Shown here: positions 32,171 through 40,095 of the stretch, in pieces
How the letters are laid out: each line of letters begins with the position of its first letter
How positions within the stretch are numbered: position 1 is the first letter of the stretch
NCBI GenBank assembly: GCA_947442105.1
Contig: CANEVH010000026.1
Span: 1-53,553 of the forward strand
DNA length: 53,553 bases
Source of the DNA: Comamonadaceae bacterium
Lineage (GTDB): Bacteria > Pseudomonadota > Gammaproteobacteria > Burkholderiales > Burkholderiaceae_C
Reading direction: 5' to 3'
Program-made: the position numbers and the translations under genes
Notes under the pieces: model-generated
Told to the model about the DNA's origin: nothing
What the model saw: the letters and a program-made list of their open reading frames with translations, nothing else
Databases searched by the model: none

Positions 32171-33891
32171 GCGCAGTGCTGACGGCGCAAGAGCCCAGCG
32201 CCAAATACCTGGTGAATGTGCAGCCGCCGCTGGTGCGGCACTTTGACTTGATCGCCCAAGCCCCAGGCGGCGTGGCCCGCCTGCGCGAACTCATCCTAAC
32301 GCTGGCCGTGCAAGGCAAGCTGGTGCCGCAAGACGCTAGCGATGAGCCTGCGAGTGAATTGCTCAAGAAGATCAGGGCGGAGAAAGACCGTCTGATTGCG
32401 GAAGGGAAGATCAAGCGGGACAAGCCGCTGGCTGAGATTGCGGATGATGAGAAGCCGTTTGAGTTGCCTGGGACTTGGGCATGGGTACGCTTGAATTCGA
32501 TTGGTGACTGGGGTGCGGGGGCCACACCATCAAGAACCAATAGCAGTTACTACGGTGGAAAAATCCCATGGTTTAAGTCCGGCGAGTTGACTTCAGACCA
32601 CATTACTGAGTCTGAAGAAACCGTGACAGAGGCAGCACTTCGTGAATGCTCTTTGCGATTGAATCAACCCGGCGATGTGTTGATTGCCATGTACGGTGCC
32701 ACTATTGGCAAAACAGCAATTCTGGATGTGGAGGGAACAACCAACCAAGCCGTATGTGCATGCACGCCTTTTTCGGGTATGTCGAACGCATATCTTCTCT
32801 TGCTGATGAAAGCGCTTAAGCCATATTTCATCAGTCAAGGTGCAGGAGGCGCACAACCGAATATCTCTCGCGAAAAAGTTATCCATACAGTTATTGGTCT
32901 GCCACCACTCGCCGAACAATGCCGCATCGTCACCCGCGTCGAAGAGCTGATGCAACTGTGCGACGCCCTCGAAGCCAACGGCCAGCGGCAAGCGCAACAA
33001 CACGCCCAACTCGCGTGCACCCTGCTGGGCACGCTCACCCAAAGCGAAACGCCCGAGGCACTGAATGAGGCCTGGCAACGCATCGCCACCCACTTCGACG
33101 TGCTGCTCGACCGACCTTCAAGCGTGGACGCCTTTGAGCAAACCATCCTCCAACTCGCCGTCCGCGGCCTCCTCGTCCCCCAAGACCCCACCGACGAACC
33201 CGCCAGCAGCCTCCTGCAAAAAATCCGCACCGAAAAAGACCAGCTTATCGCCCAGGGCAAGATCAAACGCGACAAACCCCTGCCGCCCATTACCGCCGAA
33301 GAAAAACCATTTGCGTTGCCGCAGGGGTGGGAGTGGGTGAGGTTGGGTAGCCTTGGCGTTACACAAACAGGTGGAACGCCCCCGTCTAACAAACCAGAGT
33401 ATTTCGATGGGAATTTCCCATTTATCGGGCCTGGACAAATTACCCCAAGTGGTCAGATTCTGTCGGCAGAAAAATTCGTATCTGACCTAGGTACTTTGGA
33501 GTCAGCCGTTGTCGAGCCAGGTGACATCTTGATGGTCTGCATAGGTGGTTCTATAGGGAAATGTGCGGTGGCTACATTTCCTACGGCTTTCAACCAACAA
33601 ATAAACAGCATTCATCCTCTGTCATCGTCCAGTGAGTACGTACTGAGTGCCATGTCTGCAATTGATTTCACGCAGGCCGTTCTTAACGCTGCGACAGGCT
33701 CGGCAACTCCGATCATTAGTAAAGGCAAGTGGGATTTGCTGCTTTTGCCGCTGCCCCCTAAAGCTGAACAATCCCGCATCGTCACCCGCGTCAACGAACT
33801 CCGCAGCCTTTGTGCCGATTTGCGCCAACGCCTGATTTCCGGTCAAGCAACGCAGGCGCGTTTGGCGGACGTGTTGGCGGCAACCAACTGA
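32167..33891 (+). CDS. hsdS: Type I specificity subunit with two target-recognition domains
   Basis: 574-residue subunit that decides the DNA sequence recognised. Two repeated blocks are seen, residues 38-108 and 324-394, offset by exactly 286 residues, both of the form LAV.G.LVPQD.(S/T)DEPAS.LL.KIR.EKD.LIA.GKIKRDKPL. Each is followed by a variable target-recognition domain (about 105-245 and 390-530) and a coiled spacer containing (Q/E)(C/S)RIVTRV.EL. This is the circular symmetry of full HsdS. The DNA of the variable domains is clearly more AT-rich than the repeats, a usual sign of domain exchange. The recognised site cannot be deduced from sequence alone. Confidence 0.93.
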   Translation: MSAVLTAQEPSAKYLVNVQPPLVRHFDLIAQAPGGVARLRELILTLAVQGKLVPQDASDEPASELLKKIRAEKDRLIAEGKIKRDKPLAEIADDEKPFELPGTWAWVRLNSIGDWGAGATPSRTNSSYYGGKIPWFKSGELTSDHITESEETVTEAALRECSLRLNQPGDVLIAMYGATIGKTAILDVEGTTNQAVCACTPFSGMSNAYLLLLMKALKPYFISQGAGGAQPNISREKVIHTVIGLPPLAEQCRIVTRVEELMQLCDALEANGQRQAQQHAQLACTLLGTLTQSETPEALNEAWQRIATHFDVLLDRPSSVDAFEQTILQLAVRGLLVPQDPTDEPASSLLQKIRTEKDQLIAQGKIKRDKPLPPITAEEKPFALPQGWEWVRLGSLGVTQTGGTPPSNKPEYFDGNFPFIGPGQITPSGQILSAEKFVSDLGTLESAVVEPGDILMVCIGGSIGKCAVATFPTAFNQQINSIHPLSSSSEYVLSAMSAIDFTQAVLNAATGSATPIISKGKWDLLLLPLPPKAEQSRIVTRVNELRSLCADLRQRLISGQATQARLADVLAATN

Positions 33892-34573
33892 ACTTCAACA
33901 TCGCGAGGGCCAAGATTCACAGGGCTGATATTCCCAAGCACACGATCCGTAAAAAGCCGAGCACCTTGCACGCGTGAAGTGGCTAGCTGCCCTGGATGCT
34001 GCCCTTGCCTTCGACGAGGTCATGGCGTGTGAAGGTGACGCCAACACTTAGCGGGTACCCAGCGTGAATGCCGCGCAACGCGTACCCCACAAACAGACCC
34101 GCCAGCCGTTTCACGGGCTGGCGGTGTATGTGGAAACCCCATGCCAAGGTGTCAGGCTTGGCGCGTCTGAGAGTCGTTCCCATCTTTGTTCTGGTGTCAA
34201 ACAGCAGAACTCGGCTGACTTATCAACCCCCCCAGCTTGTGCGCTTTTTGGTCCGGCTGTACCGTTCCTCTGAAGCACGGCTCCAATGTATTGCGCAGTG
34301 GCGGGCGAAAGAGTGCGCAAGATCACGCGTCGCCCAGGTTTGCCATGGGCGTGCGCTTTTTGGGTAGTGGCGGCGCTGCCCGGCTATGGCGATGTTGCAG
34401 CCCAGCGCATGTTTTGCTGGGCGATTGTCAAGTCGTGGGGCGGCGCGCAAGGGGCTACGGCACGCGCAGCGCGCTGGGCAATGCACGACGCAAGACGCTG
34501 AAGTTCCATGCAACGGCGCTTGTTTGATATGGATTAAGTGGCAAGCGCGGTGCGCGGCATAGGCTCTGCGGCT
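33892..34573. other. 682-bp region without a recognised gene downstream of hsdS
   Basis: No frame on either strand matches a family I know; candidates such as 33983-34183 (minus) and 34237-34527 (plus) are short and compositionally ordinary. It holds two hairpins, CGCCAGCC/GGCTGGCG (34100-34123) and GCCCAGC/GCTGGGC (about 34401-34425), neither followed by a T-run. The region marks the right edge of the restriction island and may be decayed DNA. The promoter for the redox operon at 34574 must lie in its last part. Confidence 0.5.
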
Positions 34574-35863
34574 ATGAGCGCATTCATTTTGCTGATGGGG
34601 ATTGCAGCGGCCCTGTTGCTGCAACTGGCCGTGTTTGCGGGCATCGGCTTTTGGCGCCAGTGGCGTGCCTACCAGGCGCTGCGCGGTGTGGCTGCTGCCC
34701 AGGGGATGCCGGTGGATGCGCTGGCCGAGGTGGATGCGCCGCCGCCCGCACCGGCAGCGTGGGCGGGCTACCGCAACTTTCGGGTCGCGCGCAAGGTGCT
34801 GGAAGACGCCAGCGGGCAGGTCTGTTCCTTTTACTTGGCGCCGCAAGACAAGGCGCCGCTGCCCGCGTTTCTGCCGGGCCAGTTTCTCACCCTGGCGTTG
34901 GACGTTCCCGGGCCGGGCGGGGCAAGCGGGCCGGTCGTGCGGTGTTATTCATTGTCAGACGCGCCGCAGCCAGCGCACTACCGCATCAGCGTCAAACGTG
35001 TGGCGGCACCGGGAAGCAGCGCGCTGGCGGCGGGCCTGGCTTCACACTTTTTGCACGACCATGTGGCGGTGGGCGATGTCTTGCGCGTGCGCGCGCCGGG
35101 CGGGCATTTTTACCTTGGCGCAGGTGACGCACCGGTGGTGTTAATTGGCGGAGGCATCGGCATCACGCCCATGGTCAGCATGTTGAACGGGTGTTTGCAG
35201 CAACACGCTGGGCGCGAGCTGTGGCTGTTCTACGGCGTGCGCCACAGCGACGAAGTGGCCATGCCAGCGCACCTGCGGGCCGTGGCAGAGCAGCACCCCA
35301 ATCTGCATGTGTACCTGTGCCTGAGTGAGCCCCAGGCCAAGACGGCGGGCGACGCTGCGGACCACCAGTCCGGCGCGGTGCACTACCACCACGGGCGGGT
35401 GGACATTGCGCTGCTGCGCCGGCTCTTGCCCCTCAAGCCCTACCACTTTTATGTTTGCGGCCCCACCGCCATGCTGCAAAGCTTAGTGCCTGCGCTAGAA
35501 GATTGGGGCGTGCCCGAGGAGCGCATCCATTTTGAGGCCTTTGGCCCCGCGTCGATCCGACGCAACACGTCCGCACCCACCCTGCATGCAGGTGGCGGCG
35601 ACGCCCCCGCGCCCATGGTGCGCTTTGCAAAGTCAAACAAGCAAGTGGCCTGGGACGCGAGCATGGGCACCTTGCTTGACCTTGCGCAGGCCCATGGCGT
35701 GGCGGTCAACTCCGGTTGCCGTGCCGGCAGTTGCGGCAGCTGCCAGACTGCCATCGCCAGCGGCGAAGTGCGCTACCTGAGCACGCCCGACTTTGACGCC
35801 GAGCCCGGCACCTGCCTGCTGTGCGTATGCGCGCCCCGCACCGATGTCACCCTGGAGGCCTGA
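34574..35863 (+). CDS. Membrane-anchored NAD(P)H oxidoreductase, FAD and [2Fe-2S] domains
   Basis: From ATG 34574 the protein has 429 residues. One membrane segment (about 4-27) anchors it, then come a ferredoxin-reductase FAD domain (about 65-180, flavin motif RCYSLSD at 123-129), an NAD-binding domain (GGGIGITPM at 192-200, CGPTAM at 295-300) and a C-terminal plant-type [2Fe-2S] ferredoxin (about 345-429) with C382, C387, C390 and a fourth Cys among C414, C417 and C419. The order resembles Hcr and other class IA reductases that pass NADH electrons to a partner. The partner here is probably the membrane protein and cytochrome encoded next, since the stop is followed at once by the next start codon. 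An upstream in-frame start at 34538 has no ribosome-binding site. The cognate acceptor is not known. Confidence 0.85.
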   Translation: MSAFILLMGIAAALLLQLAVFAGIGFWRQWRAYQALRGVAAAQGMPVDALAEVDAPPPAPAAWAGYRNFRVARKVLEDASGQVCSFYLAPQDKAPLPAFLPGQFLTLALDVPGPGGASGPVVRCYSLSDAPQPAHYRISVKRVAAPGSSALAAGLASHFLHDHVAVGDVLRVRAPGGHFYLGAGDAPVVLIGGGIGITPMVSMLNGCLQQHAGRELWLFYGVRHSDEVAMPAHLRAVAEQHPNLHVYLCLSEPQAKTAGDAADHQSGAVHYHHGRVDIALLRRLLPLKPYHFYVCGPTAMLQSLVPALEDWGVPEERIHFEAFGPASIRRNTSAPTLHAGGGDAPAPMVRFAKSNKQVAWDASMGTLLDLAQAHGVAVNSGCRAGSCGSCQTAIASGEVRYLSTPDFDAEPGTCLLCVCAPRTDVTLEA

Positions 35864-36442
35864 ATGAAAAGCTCACTATGGCGCGAACATGTGCTGCCCT
35901 TTGGCCTGCTGCTAGGACTGTTGGTGGCGGCCACATTGGGTGGCGACTACCTGCTGCACCGCCTGGACTTGGTGTGGGTGGGGCGCTACTTGGGCATTGC
36001 AGGCACGCTGCTCATCATTGGCGCTTTGTACTACTCGTTGCGCAAGCGCAAACTGGTGCGCAGGAGCGAGCCCCAAGCCTTGCTGAGGTTTCATGAGTAC
36101 GGCGCCTGGCTGGGCTCGCTCATGGTGTTAATCCACGCGGGCATCCACTTCAACGCCATCTTGCCCTGGCTGGCCACCGTGGCCATGGGCGTTAATGTGC
36201 TCAGCGGCCTGGTGGGCAAGCTTTTGTTGGCCCAGTCGCGCCAGCATGTGCAGGGCCAAAGGGCGCAGTTCCAGCTGCGCGGCCTGTCCAAAGCCGAGGT
36301 GGACAAGGCGGTGTTTTGGGACGCAGTGGCCCTGGGCGCCATGGCGCAGTGGCGCAAGGTGCACATTCCCATATTCATCGTGTTTGTGGTGCTGGCGCTG
36401 GGCCACATCTTTAGCGTCTTTTTGTTCTGGGGCTGGGTATGA
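35864..36442 (+). CDS. Histidine-rich integral membrane protein, possible b-type cytochrome
   Basis: 192 residues with about five hydrophobic segments (near 11-31, 41-58, 80-97, 100-122 and 168-190). Histidines that could bind heme from within or at the ends of helices are H77 (RFHEYG), H91 and H95 (IHAGIH), H167 (KVHIP) and H181 (GHIF). This pattern suggests a small cytochrome b-like protein that carries electrons across the membrane, but I know no exact family, so the call is inference. It starts directly after the reductase stop and overlaps the cytochrome c gene by 4 bases; the three genes are tightly coupled. A quinone-binding role is equally possible. Confidence 0.6.
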   Translation: MKSSLWREHVLPFGLLLGLLVAATLGGDYLLHRLDLVWVGRYLGIAGTLLIIGALYYSLRKRKLVRRSEPQALLRFHEYGAWLGSLMVLIHAGIHFNAILPWLATVAMGVNVLSGLVGKLLLAQSRQHVQGQRAQFQLRGLSKAEVDKAVFWDAVALGAMAQWRKVHIPIFIVFVVLALGHIFSVFLFWGWV

Positions 36443-37152
36443 GCCGCTGGCTGAAAATAATTTTGGCTGTCAACCTGCTGGCGCTGGCGGTGCTCACTTT
36501 TGCCTACCCGCACTGGATGGTGGGGCCGGGCAAGCTGATACCGGGCCACCGCGCGCTGGACACCGATTGCTTTGCCTGCCACGCGCCATTCACCGGGGCC
36601 GCGTCGTCCAAGTGCCTGGCCTGCCACAAGGCCGCCGACATTGGCCGCGTGAACACCAAAGGCGTGGCCCTGGCCAAACCGCTTACCGCCACGCCCTTTC
36701 ACCAAGAACTGCGCGTGCAAGATTGCATGGCCTGCCACAGTGACCATGCGGGGGTCAAGCGCTACCACGTCAAGGGCAACTTTGACCACAGCCTGCTCAA
36801 GGCCGACACCGGCAAACAGTGCCAAAGCTGCCACCACACACCCAAAGACGGCCTGCACCAGCAAATCAGCGGCAACTGCGGCCAGTGCCACAGCCAAACC
36901 GCCTGGACGCCGGCCACCTTTGCACACGACAAACTGTTTGTACTAGATGGCGACCACAACGCCAGTTGCGCAACCTGCCACGTGCGCAACGACTACAGCC
37001 GCTACACCTGCTACGGCTGCCACGAGCACACGCCAGCCAACATCCGGCGCAAGCACGTGGAAGAGGGCATACGCAAGTTTGACAACTGCGTGGAATGCCA
37101 CCGCAGCGCGGATGAGGACGGTATTCGGGGCGGCGAGCGGGAGAGCGACTGA
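36439..37152 (+). CDS. Membrane-anchored octaheme c-type cytochrome (cytochrome c3/c7-like)
   Basis: 237 residues with an N-terminal uncleaved-looking anchor (about 5-22) and eight CxxCH heme-attachment motifs at C44, C59, C96, C128, C147, C177, C191 and C217. Ten further histidines (37, 88, 103, 110, 117, 140, 163, 173, 197, 206) are spread between them, enough to give every heme a second axial ligand. The spacing is that of class III multiheme cytochromes that act as electron wires in the periplasm. With the NAD(P)H reductase and membrane protein encoded just upstream it probably takes electrons out of the cytoplasm to an unknown acceptor. No catalytic signature of nitrite, tetrathionate or hydroxylamine enzymes is seen. 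Confidence 0.85.
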   Translation: MSRWLKIILAVNLLALAVLTFAYPHWMVGPGKLIPGHRALDTDCFACHAPFTGAASSKCLACHKAADIGRVNTKGVALAKPLTATPFHQELRVQDCMACHSDHAGVKRYHVKGNFDHSLLKADTGKQCQSCHHTPKDGLHQQISGNCGQCHSQTAWTPATFAHDKLFVLDGDHNASCATCHVRNDYSRYTCYGCHEHTPANIRRKHVEEGIRKFDNCVECHRSADEDGIRGGERESD

Positions 37153-37208
37153 CGCCGTGGCGGACGCCCGCGACCGCATGCTTCCAGCCGCGCAGCCTTG
37201 GAAATGCG

Positions 37209-37589
37209 CTACCTGGGCACGCGGTACAAACCGCAAATCTTGTTACCGTCCGGGTCGCGCAAATAGGCCAGGTACAGGCTGCCGGTGGGGCCTTCGCGCA
37301 GGCCCGGCGGCTCTTCGCAGGAGGTGCCGCCATGGGCAATGCCAGCGGCGTGGAAGGCGTCGCACTGCTCGACCGACTGCATGGCAAACCCCACGGTGCT
37401 GCCATTGCCATGGCTGGCCGGCTCGCCATTGATCGGGGTAGAAATAGCAAACGTGCCGCTGGGGCTGCGGTAAAAAAACCGGTTTTTGTTGGCCACCCCC
37501 GGCCCTATGCCCAGCGTTCCCAAAAGCGCGTCGTAAAACTTCTGCGACCGTGCCAGGTCGCTAACACCGAGCATGATGTGACTGAACAT
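37209..37589 (-). CDS. VOC-family (glyoxalase/dioxygenase-like) protein
   Basis: 126-residue protein of the vicinal oxygen chelate fold: MFSHIMLGVSDLARSQKFYDALL at the N-terminus is the typical first beta-alpha unit, with paired beta-alpha-beta-beta-beta modules and a C-terminal YLRDPDGNKICGLYR strand. Members include glyoxalase I, fosfomycin resistance proteins and dioxygenases; metal ligands cannot be assigned with confidence, so no substrate is given. It is on the opposite strand to the redox operon and its 3' end converges on the cytochrome gene. Its upstream side faces the repeat cluster at 37662-38070. Confidence 0.8.
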   Translation of the reverse strand: MFSHIMLGVSDLARSQKFYDALLGTLGIGPGVANKNRFFYRSPSGTFAISTPINGEPASHGNGSTVGFAMQSVEQCDAFHAAGIAHGGTSCEEPPGLREGPTGSLYLAYLRDPDGNKICGLYRVPR

Positions 37590-37661
37590 GGTTTGTCTCC
37601 TTTTGTGCCCGTTTTTTTTGGGCGGGTTGGTATGGGGTTGGATCGTAGCGGGGTTTCCCCC

Positions 37662-37915
37662 CTATCCCCCCGACCCCCTTTCCACCCCGGCGGGGTAGAA
37701 ACGGGGAGGGTGGTGGCGAGCTTCCCCCCCCTATCCCCCCAACCCCCTTTCCACCCCGGCGGGGTAGAAACGGGGAGGGTGGTGGCGAGCTTCCCCCCCC
37801 CTATCCCCCCAACCCCCTTTCCACCCCGGCGGGGTAGAAACGGGGAGGGTGGTGGCGAGCTTCCCCCCCTATCCCCCCAACCCCCTTTCCACCCCAGCGG
37901 GGTAGAAAGGGGGAG
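37662..37915. repeat. Tandem C-rich repeat, three full units and one partial unit of about 69 bp
   Basis: Units begin with CTATCCCCCC at 37662, 37731, 37801 and 37869, giving lengths of 69, 70 and 68 and a partial fourth unit of 47. Units are almost identical apart from the length of the C-run before each CTAT (six to nine) and one G/A change; the last unit has GGGGTAGAAAGGGGG instead of GAAACGGGG. Each unit has a hairpin-like core (ACCCCGGCGGGGT) flanked by pyrimidine-rich and purine-rich arms. Unit lengths are not all multiples of three, so the frame shifts from unit to unit and the repeat is not a coding repeat. Confidence 0.9.
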
Positions 37916-38044
37916 CCAACAGCCACATTTGATTTTGTCGCCCCGGCTAGGGCACCACCGGCGACCACCGACGCGCCTGTAGTACCTTGGATGCTAGGCC
38001 AGTAGAAGGCTAGCCAGGGCGACGAAATCCAATGTGGCTGTTGG
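37916..38044. repeat. 35-bp imperfect inverted repeat enclosing 59 bp
   Basis: Left arm 37916-37950 begins CCAACAGCCACATT; right arm 38010-38044 is its reverse complement with about three mismatches over 35 positions. The 59-bp centre contains no gene. Transcribed, it would form a long stem-loop; as DNA it has the shape of a small non-coding repeat element such as a MITE, but no flanking target-site duplication is clear. Confidence 0.85.
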
Positions 38045-38046
38045 CG

Positions 38047-38070
38047 CCCCTCGCCCGCTGGGGCGAGGGG
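38047..38070. repeat. GC-rich perfect hairpin, REP-like
   Basis: CCCCTCGCCC (38047-38056) and GGGCGAGGGG (38061-38070) pair perfectly around GCTG. It abuts the right arm of the inverted repeat and is followed by a G-rich stretch (TTGGGGGAGAGTGGGG). It has the look of the C-rich/G-rich palindromic repeats common between genes in Proteobacteria. No T-run follows, so it is not a typical terminator. Confidence 0.75.
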
Positions 38071-38125
38071 TTGGGGGAGAGTGGGGAAAAGGGTCCTGGC
38101 GCAACCCCAAGCGACAATCTATGCC

Positions 38126-39310
38126 ATGAAAACCATACGCCTTCGCTCTGGCAAAGAGCGCTCCTTACAGCGCCGCCACCCTTGGATTTTTGAGTCCGCC
38201 ATTGAGCGCGGGGGCGGCGACAGCGGCGAAACCGTGCGTGTGGAGGGGCACGAGGGGCAGTTTTTGGGCTGGGCGGCGTTCAGCCCCAGCTCCAAAATCC
38301 GCGCCCGGGTTTGGAGTTTTGATGAGGCAGAGCGCATTGACGCCGCGTTTTTCAGCGCGGCAGTGGCGCGGGCTTTGCGCTCGCGCAGCCGCTTTGACGT
38401 GCAAAGCGACGGCATGCGCCTGGTGCATGGCGAGTCGGATGGCCTGCCCGGCCTGATCGTGGACCGCTACGGCGACACGCTGGTGGCGCAGTTCACCTCG
38501 GCGGGTGTGGAGCGTTGGAAGGCGGTGATTGCCGAAGCGCTCTTGGCGCACACGGGCCTTGCCAAACTCTACGAACGCTCGGACGCCAGCAGCCGGGGCT
38601 TAGAAGGCCTGCCCGAGGCCACCGGCTGGCTGCGCGGCAGCGGCGCCACCGATCTGGTGCTGCGCGAACACGACTGGCAGCTCGCCCTGGACATCGCCCA
38701 CGGCCACAAGACCGGCTTCTATTTGGACCAGCGCGACAGCCGCAAAAAGTTTGCCGACCAGGCGCGGCGCTTGCAGTTCCAGCGCGTGCTCAATTGCTTT
38801 TGCTACACCGGCGGCTTTACCGTGGCCGCGCTCTCAGGCGGCGCGGCGCACGTCACGTCCATCGACTCGTCGGGTCCGGCCATCGCCCAGGCGGCGGCCA
38901 ACGTGGCGCTTAACGGCTTTGCGCCCGAGCGCGCGAGCTTTCTGGACGCCGACGTGAACGCCTCGCTGCGCCAGTTTGCGCAGACTGGCCAGACCTTTGA
39001 CGCCATCGTGCTCGACCCGCCCAAATACGCGCCCACCGTGGCGCACGCCGAGCGGGCGGCGCGGGCTTACAAAGACATCAACCGCCTGGCCTTCAAGATT
39101 TTGGAGCCCGGCGGCGTGCTGTTTACCTATTCCTGCTCGGGCGGCATCAGCGCCGATTTGTTCCACAAAATTGTGGCCTCCGCCGGCGCAGATGCTGGGG
39201 TGGATGGCTTTATCACCGAGCGCATGGGCGGCGCCCCGGACCACCCGATGACCATCAGCTTTCCCGAGGGTGAGTACCTCAAAGGCCTGGTGGTGATGCG
39301 CAAACCCTGA
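38126..39310 (+). CDS. rlmI: 23S rRNA (cytosine-C5) methyltransferase RlmI-like
   Basis: 394 residues from ATG 38126, a start that follows the repeat cluster directly. An N-terminal PUA domain (about 1-75, with RRHPWIFESAI) precedes a class I SAM methyltransferase with LNCFCYTGGFTVAAL (motif I region) and the catalytic-loop motif DPPKYAPT near 297-304. RlmI methylates C1962 of 23S rRNA. The related RlmK/RlmL C-terminal family shares the fold, so the precise target is inferred from overall similarity and length. Confidence 0.88.
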   Translation: MKTIRLRSGKERSLQRRHPWIFESAIERGGGDSGETVRVEGHEGQFLGWAAFSPSSKIRARVWSFDEAERIDAAFFSAAVARALRSRSRFDVQSDGMRLVHGESDGLPGLIVDRYGDTLVAQFTSAGVERWKAVIAEALLAHTGLAKLYERSDASSRGLEGLPEATGWLRGSGATDLVLREHDWQLALDIAHGHKTGFYLDQRDSRKKFADQARRLQFQRVLNCFCYTGGFTVAALSGGAAHVTSIDSSGPAIAQAAANVALNGFAPERASFLDADVNASLRQFAQTGQTFDAIVLDPPKYAPTVAHAERAARAYKDINRLAFKILEPGGVLFTYSCSGGISADLFHKIVASAGADAGVDGFITERMGGAPDHPMTISFPEGEYLKGLVVMRKP

Positions 39311-39320
39311 AAGACGGACC

Positions 39321-40016
39321 ATGGCCTACACGCTTTTCTATTCCCCCGACAGCGCGAACTTGGTGGTGCGCATGGCCCTGGAAGAAATCGGCGTCGCTTA
39401 TGAGGCGCTGGAAGTGGACCGCCGCCAGAATGTCCAGCGCAGCCCGGCGTTTTTGAAGTTCAACCCGCAGGGCCTGCTGCCTGTGTTGGCGGATCCGGCA
39501 CAAGACGAACCCTTGTTTGAAACGGCCGCCATTCTTTTGCACTTGGCCGACCAGCACGCGGCCCTGAAGCCGCTGCACCCCAGCGCGCGGGGCCGGTTTT
39601 TGAAGTGGCTGTTTTACTTGTCCAACACCGTGCACGCCGACTTGCGCATGCTGTTTTACACCGAGCGCTATGCCGCAGACGCAGGGGCAATAGCAGCGCT
39701 GCGCGCGCACCTGCACCCGCGCGTGCTGGCGCACTTGTCGCTGCTGGAAGGCGAACTGGCGCGCCACGGCGGCCTCTGGCTGCTGGGCGGCGAGCTGAGC
39801 GTGTGCGACCTGTACCTGGCCGCCTGCGTGCGCTGGTTGCAGCTGTACCCCCGAGGCGACACCGTGGGCGCGCAGCACCTGCGAGTGTTTCCTTGCTTGT
39901 TGACCTTGCTGCAAGCGCTGTCGCAGCGTGAGGCCGTGCGCCGCGCCTTTGCCGCCGAGGGCATTGACGGGCCGCTCTTTGTAAGCCCCGACTACCCCCG
40001 CAATGCCGTGGTCTAG
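39321..40016 (+). CDS. Glutathione S-transferase family protein
   Basis: 231 residues with an N-terminal thioredoxin-like domain (YTLFYSPDSANLVVRMALEEIGVAYEAL, then NPQGLLPVL and the ETAAILLHLAD segment that holds glutathione) and a C-terminal helical domain with the SVCDLYLAACVRWL motif. Substrate is not predictable. It follows rlmI by 10 bp and is probably co-transcribed with it. The active-site Ser11 position fits the beta-class-like bacterial GSTs, although the exact class is uncertain. Confidence 0.85.
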   Translation: MAYTLFYSPDSANLVVRMALEEIGVAYEALEVDRRQNVQRSPAFLKFNPQGLLPVLADPAQDEPLFETAAILLHLADQHAALKPLHPSARGRFLKWLFYLSNTVHADLRMLFYTERYAADAGAIAALRAHLHPRVLAHLSLLEGELARHGGLWLLGGELSVCDLYLAACVRWLQLYPRGDTVGAQHLRVFPCLLTLLQALSQREAVRRAFAAEGIDGPLFVSPDYPRNAVV

Positions 40017-40095
40017 CCACGCGGCACTTCGATAGCGCGCCCGCCAGTCCATCTGTTGGTGCCCCGCCTGGTACACCAGGGGCGACAATACGCGC

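Noticed and set aside
32807..32817. TGAAAGCGCTT, a partial match to the LacI-type operator
   Set aside because: It lacks the last bases of the palindrome and lies inside the hsdS coding region, so it is probably chance.
33983..34183. Minus-strand frame of 66 codons after hsdS
   Set aside because: No ribosome-binding site or recognised domain is visible, and the region also has open frames on the other strand.
37662..37915. Possible CRISPR array
   Set aside because: Units are almost identical along their whole length, so there are no distinct spacers, and no cas genes are near.
37332..37982. Long plus-strand reading frame with repeated PPFHPGGVETGRVVASFPP peptide
   Set aside because: It is produced by translating the tandem C-rich repeat. 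Unit lengths of 69, 70 and 68 shift the frame, the frame overlaps the VOC gene on the other strand, and there is no start signal.
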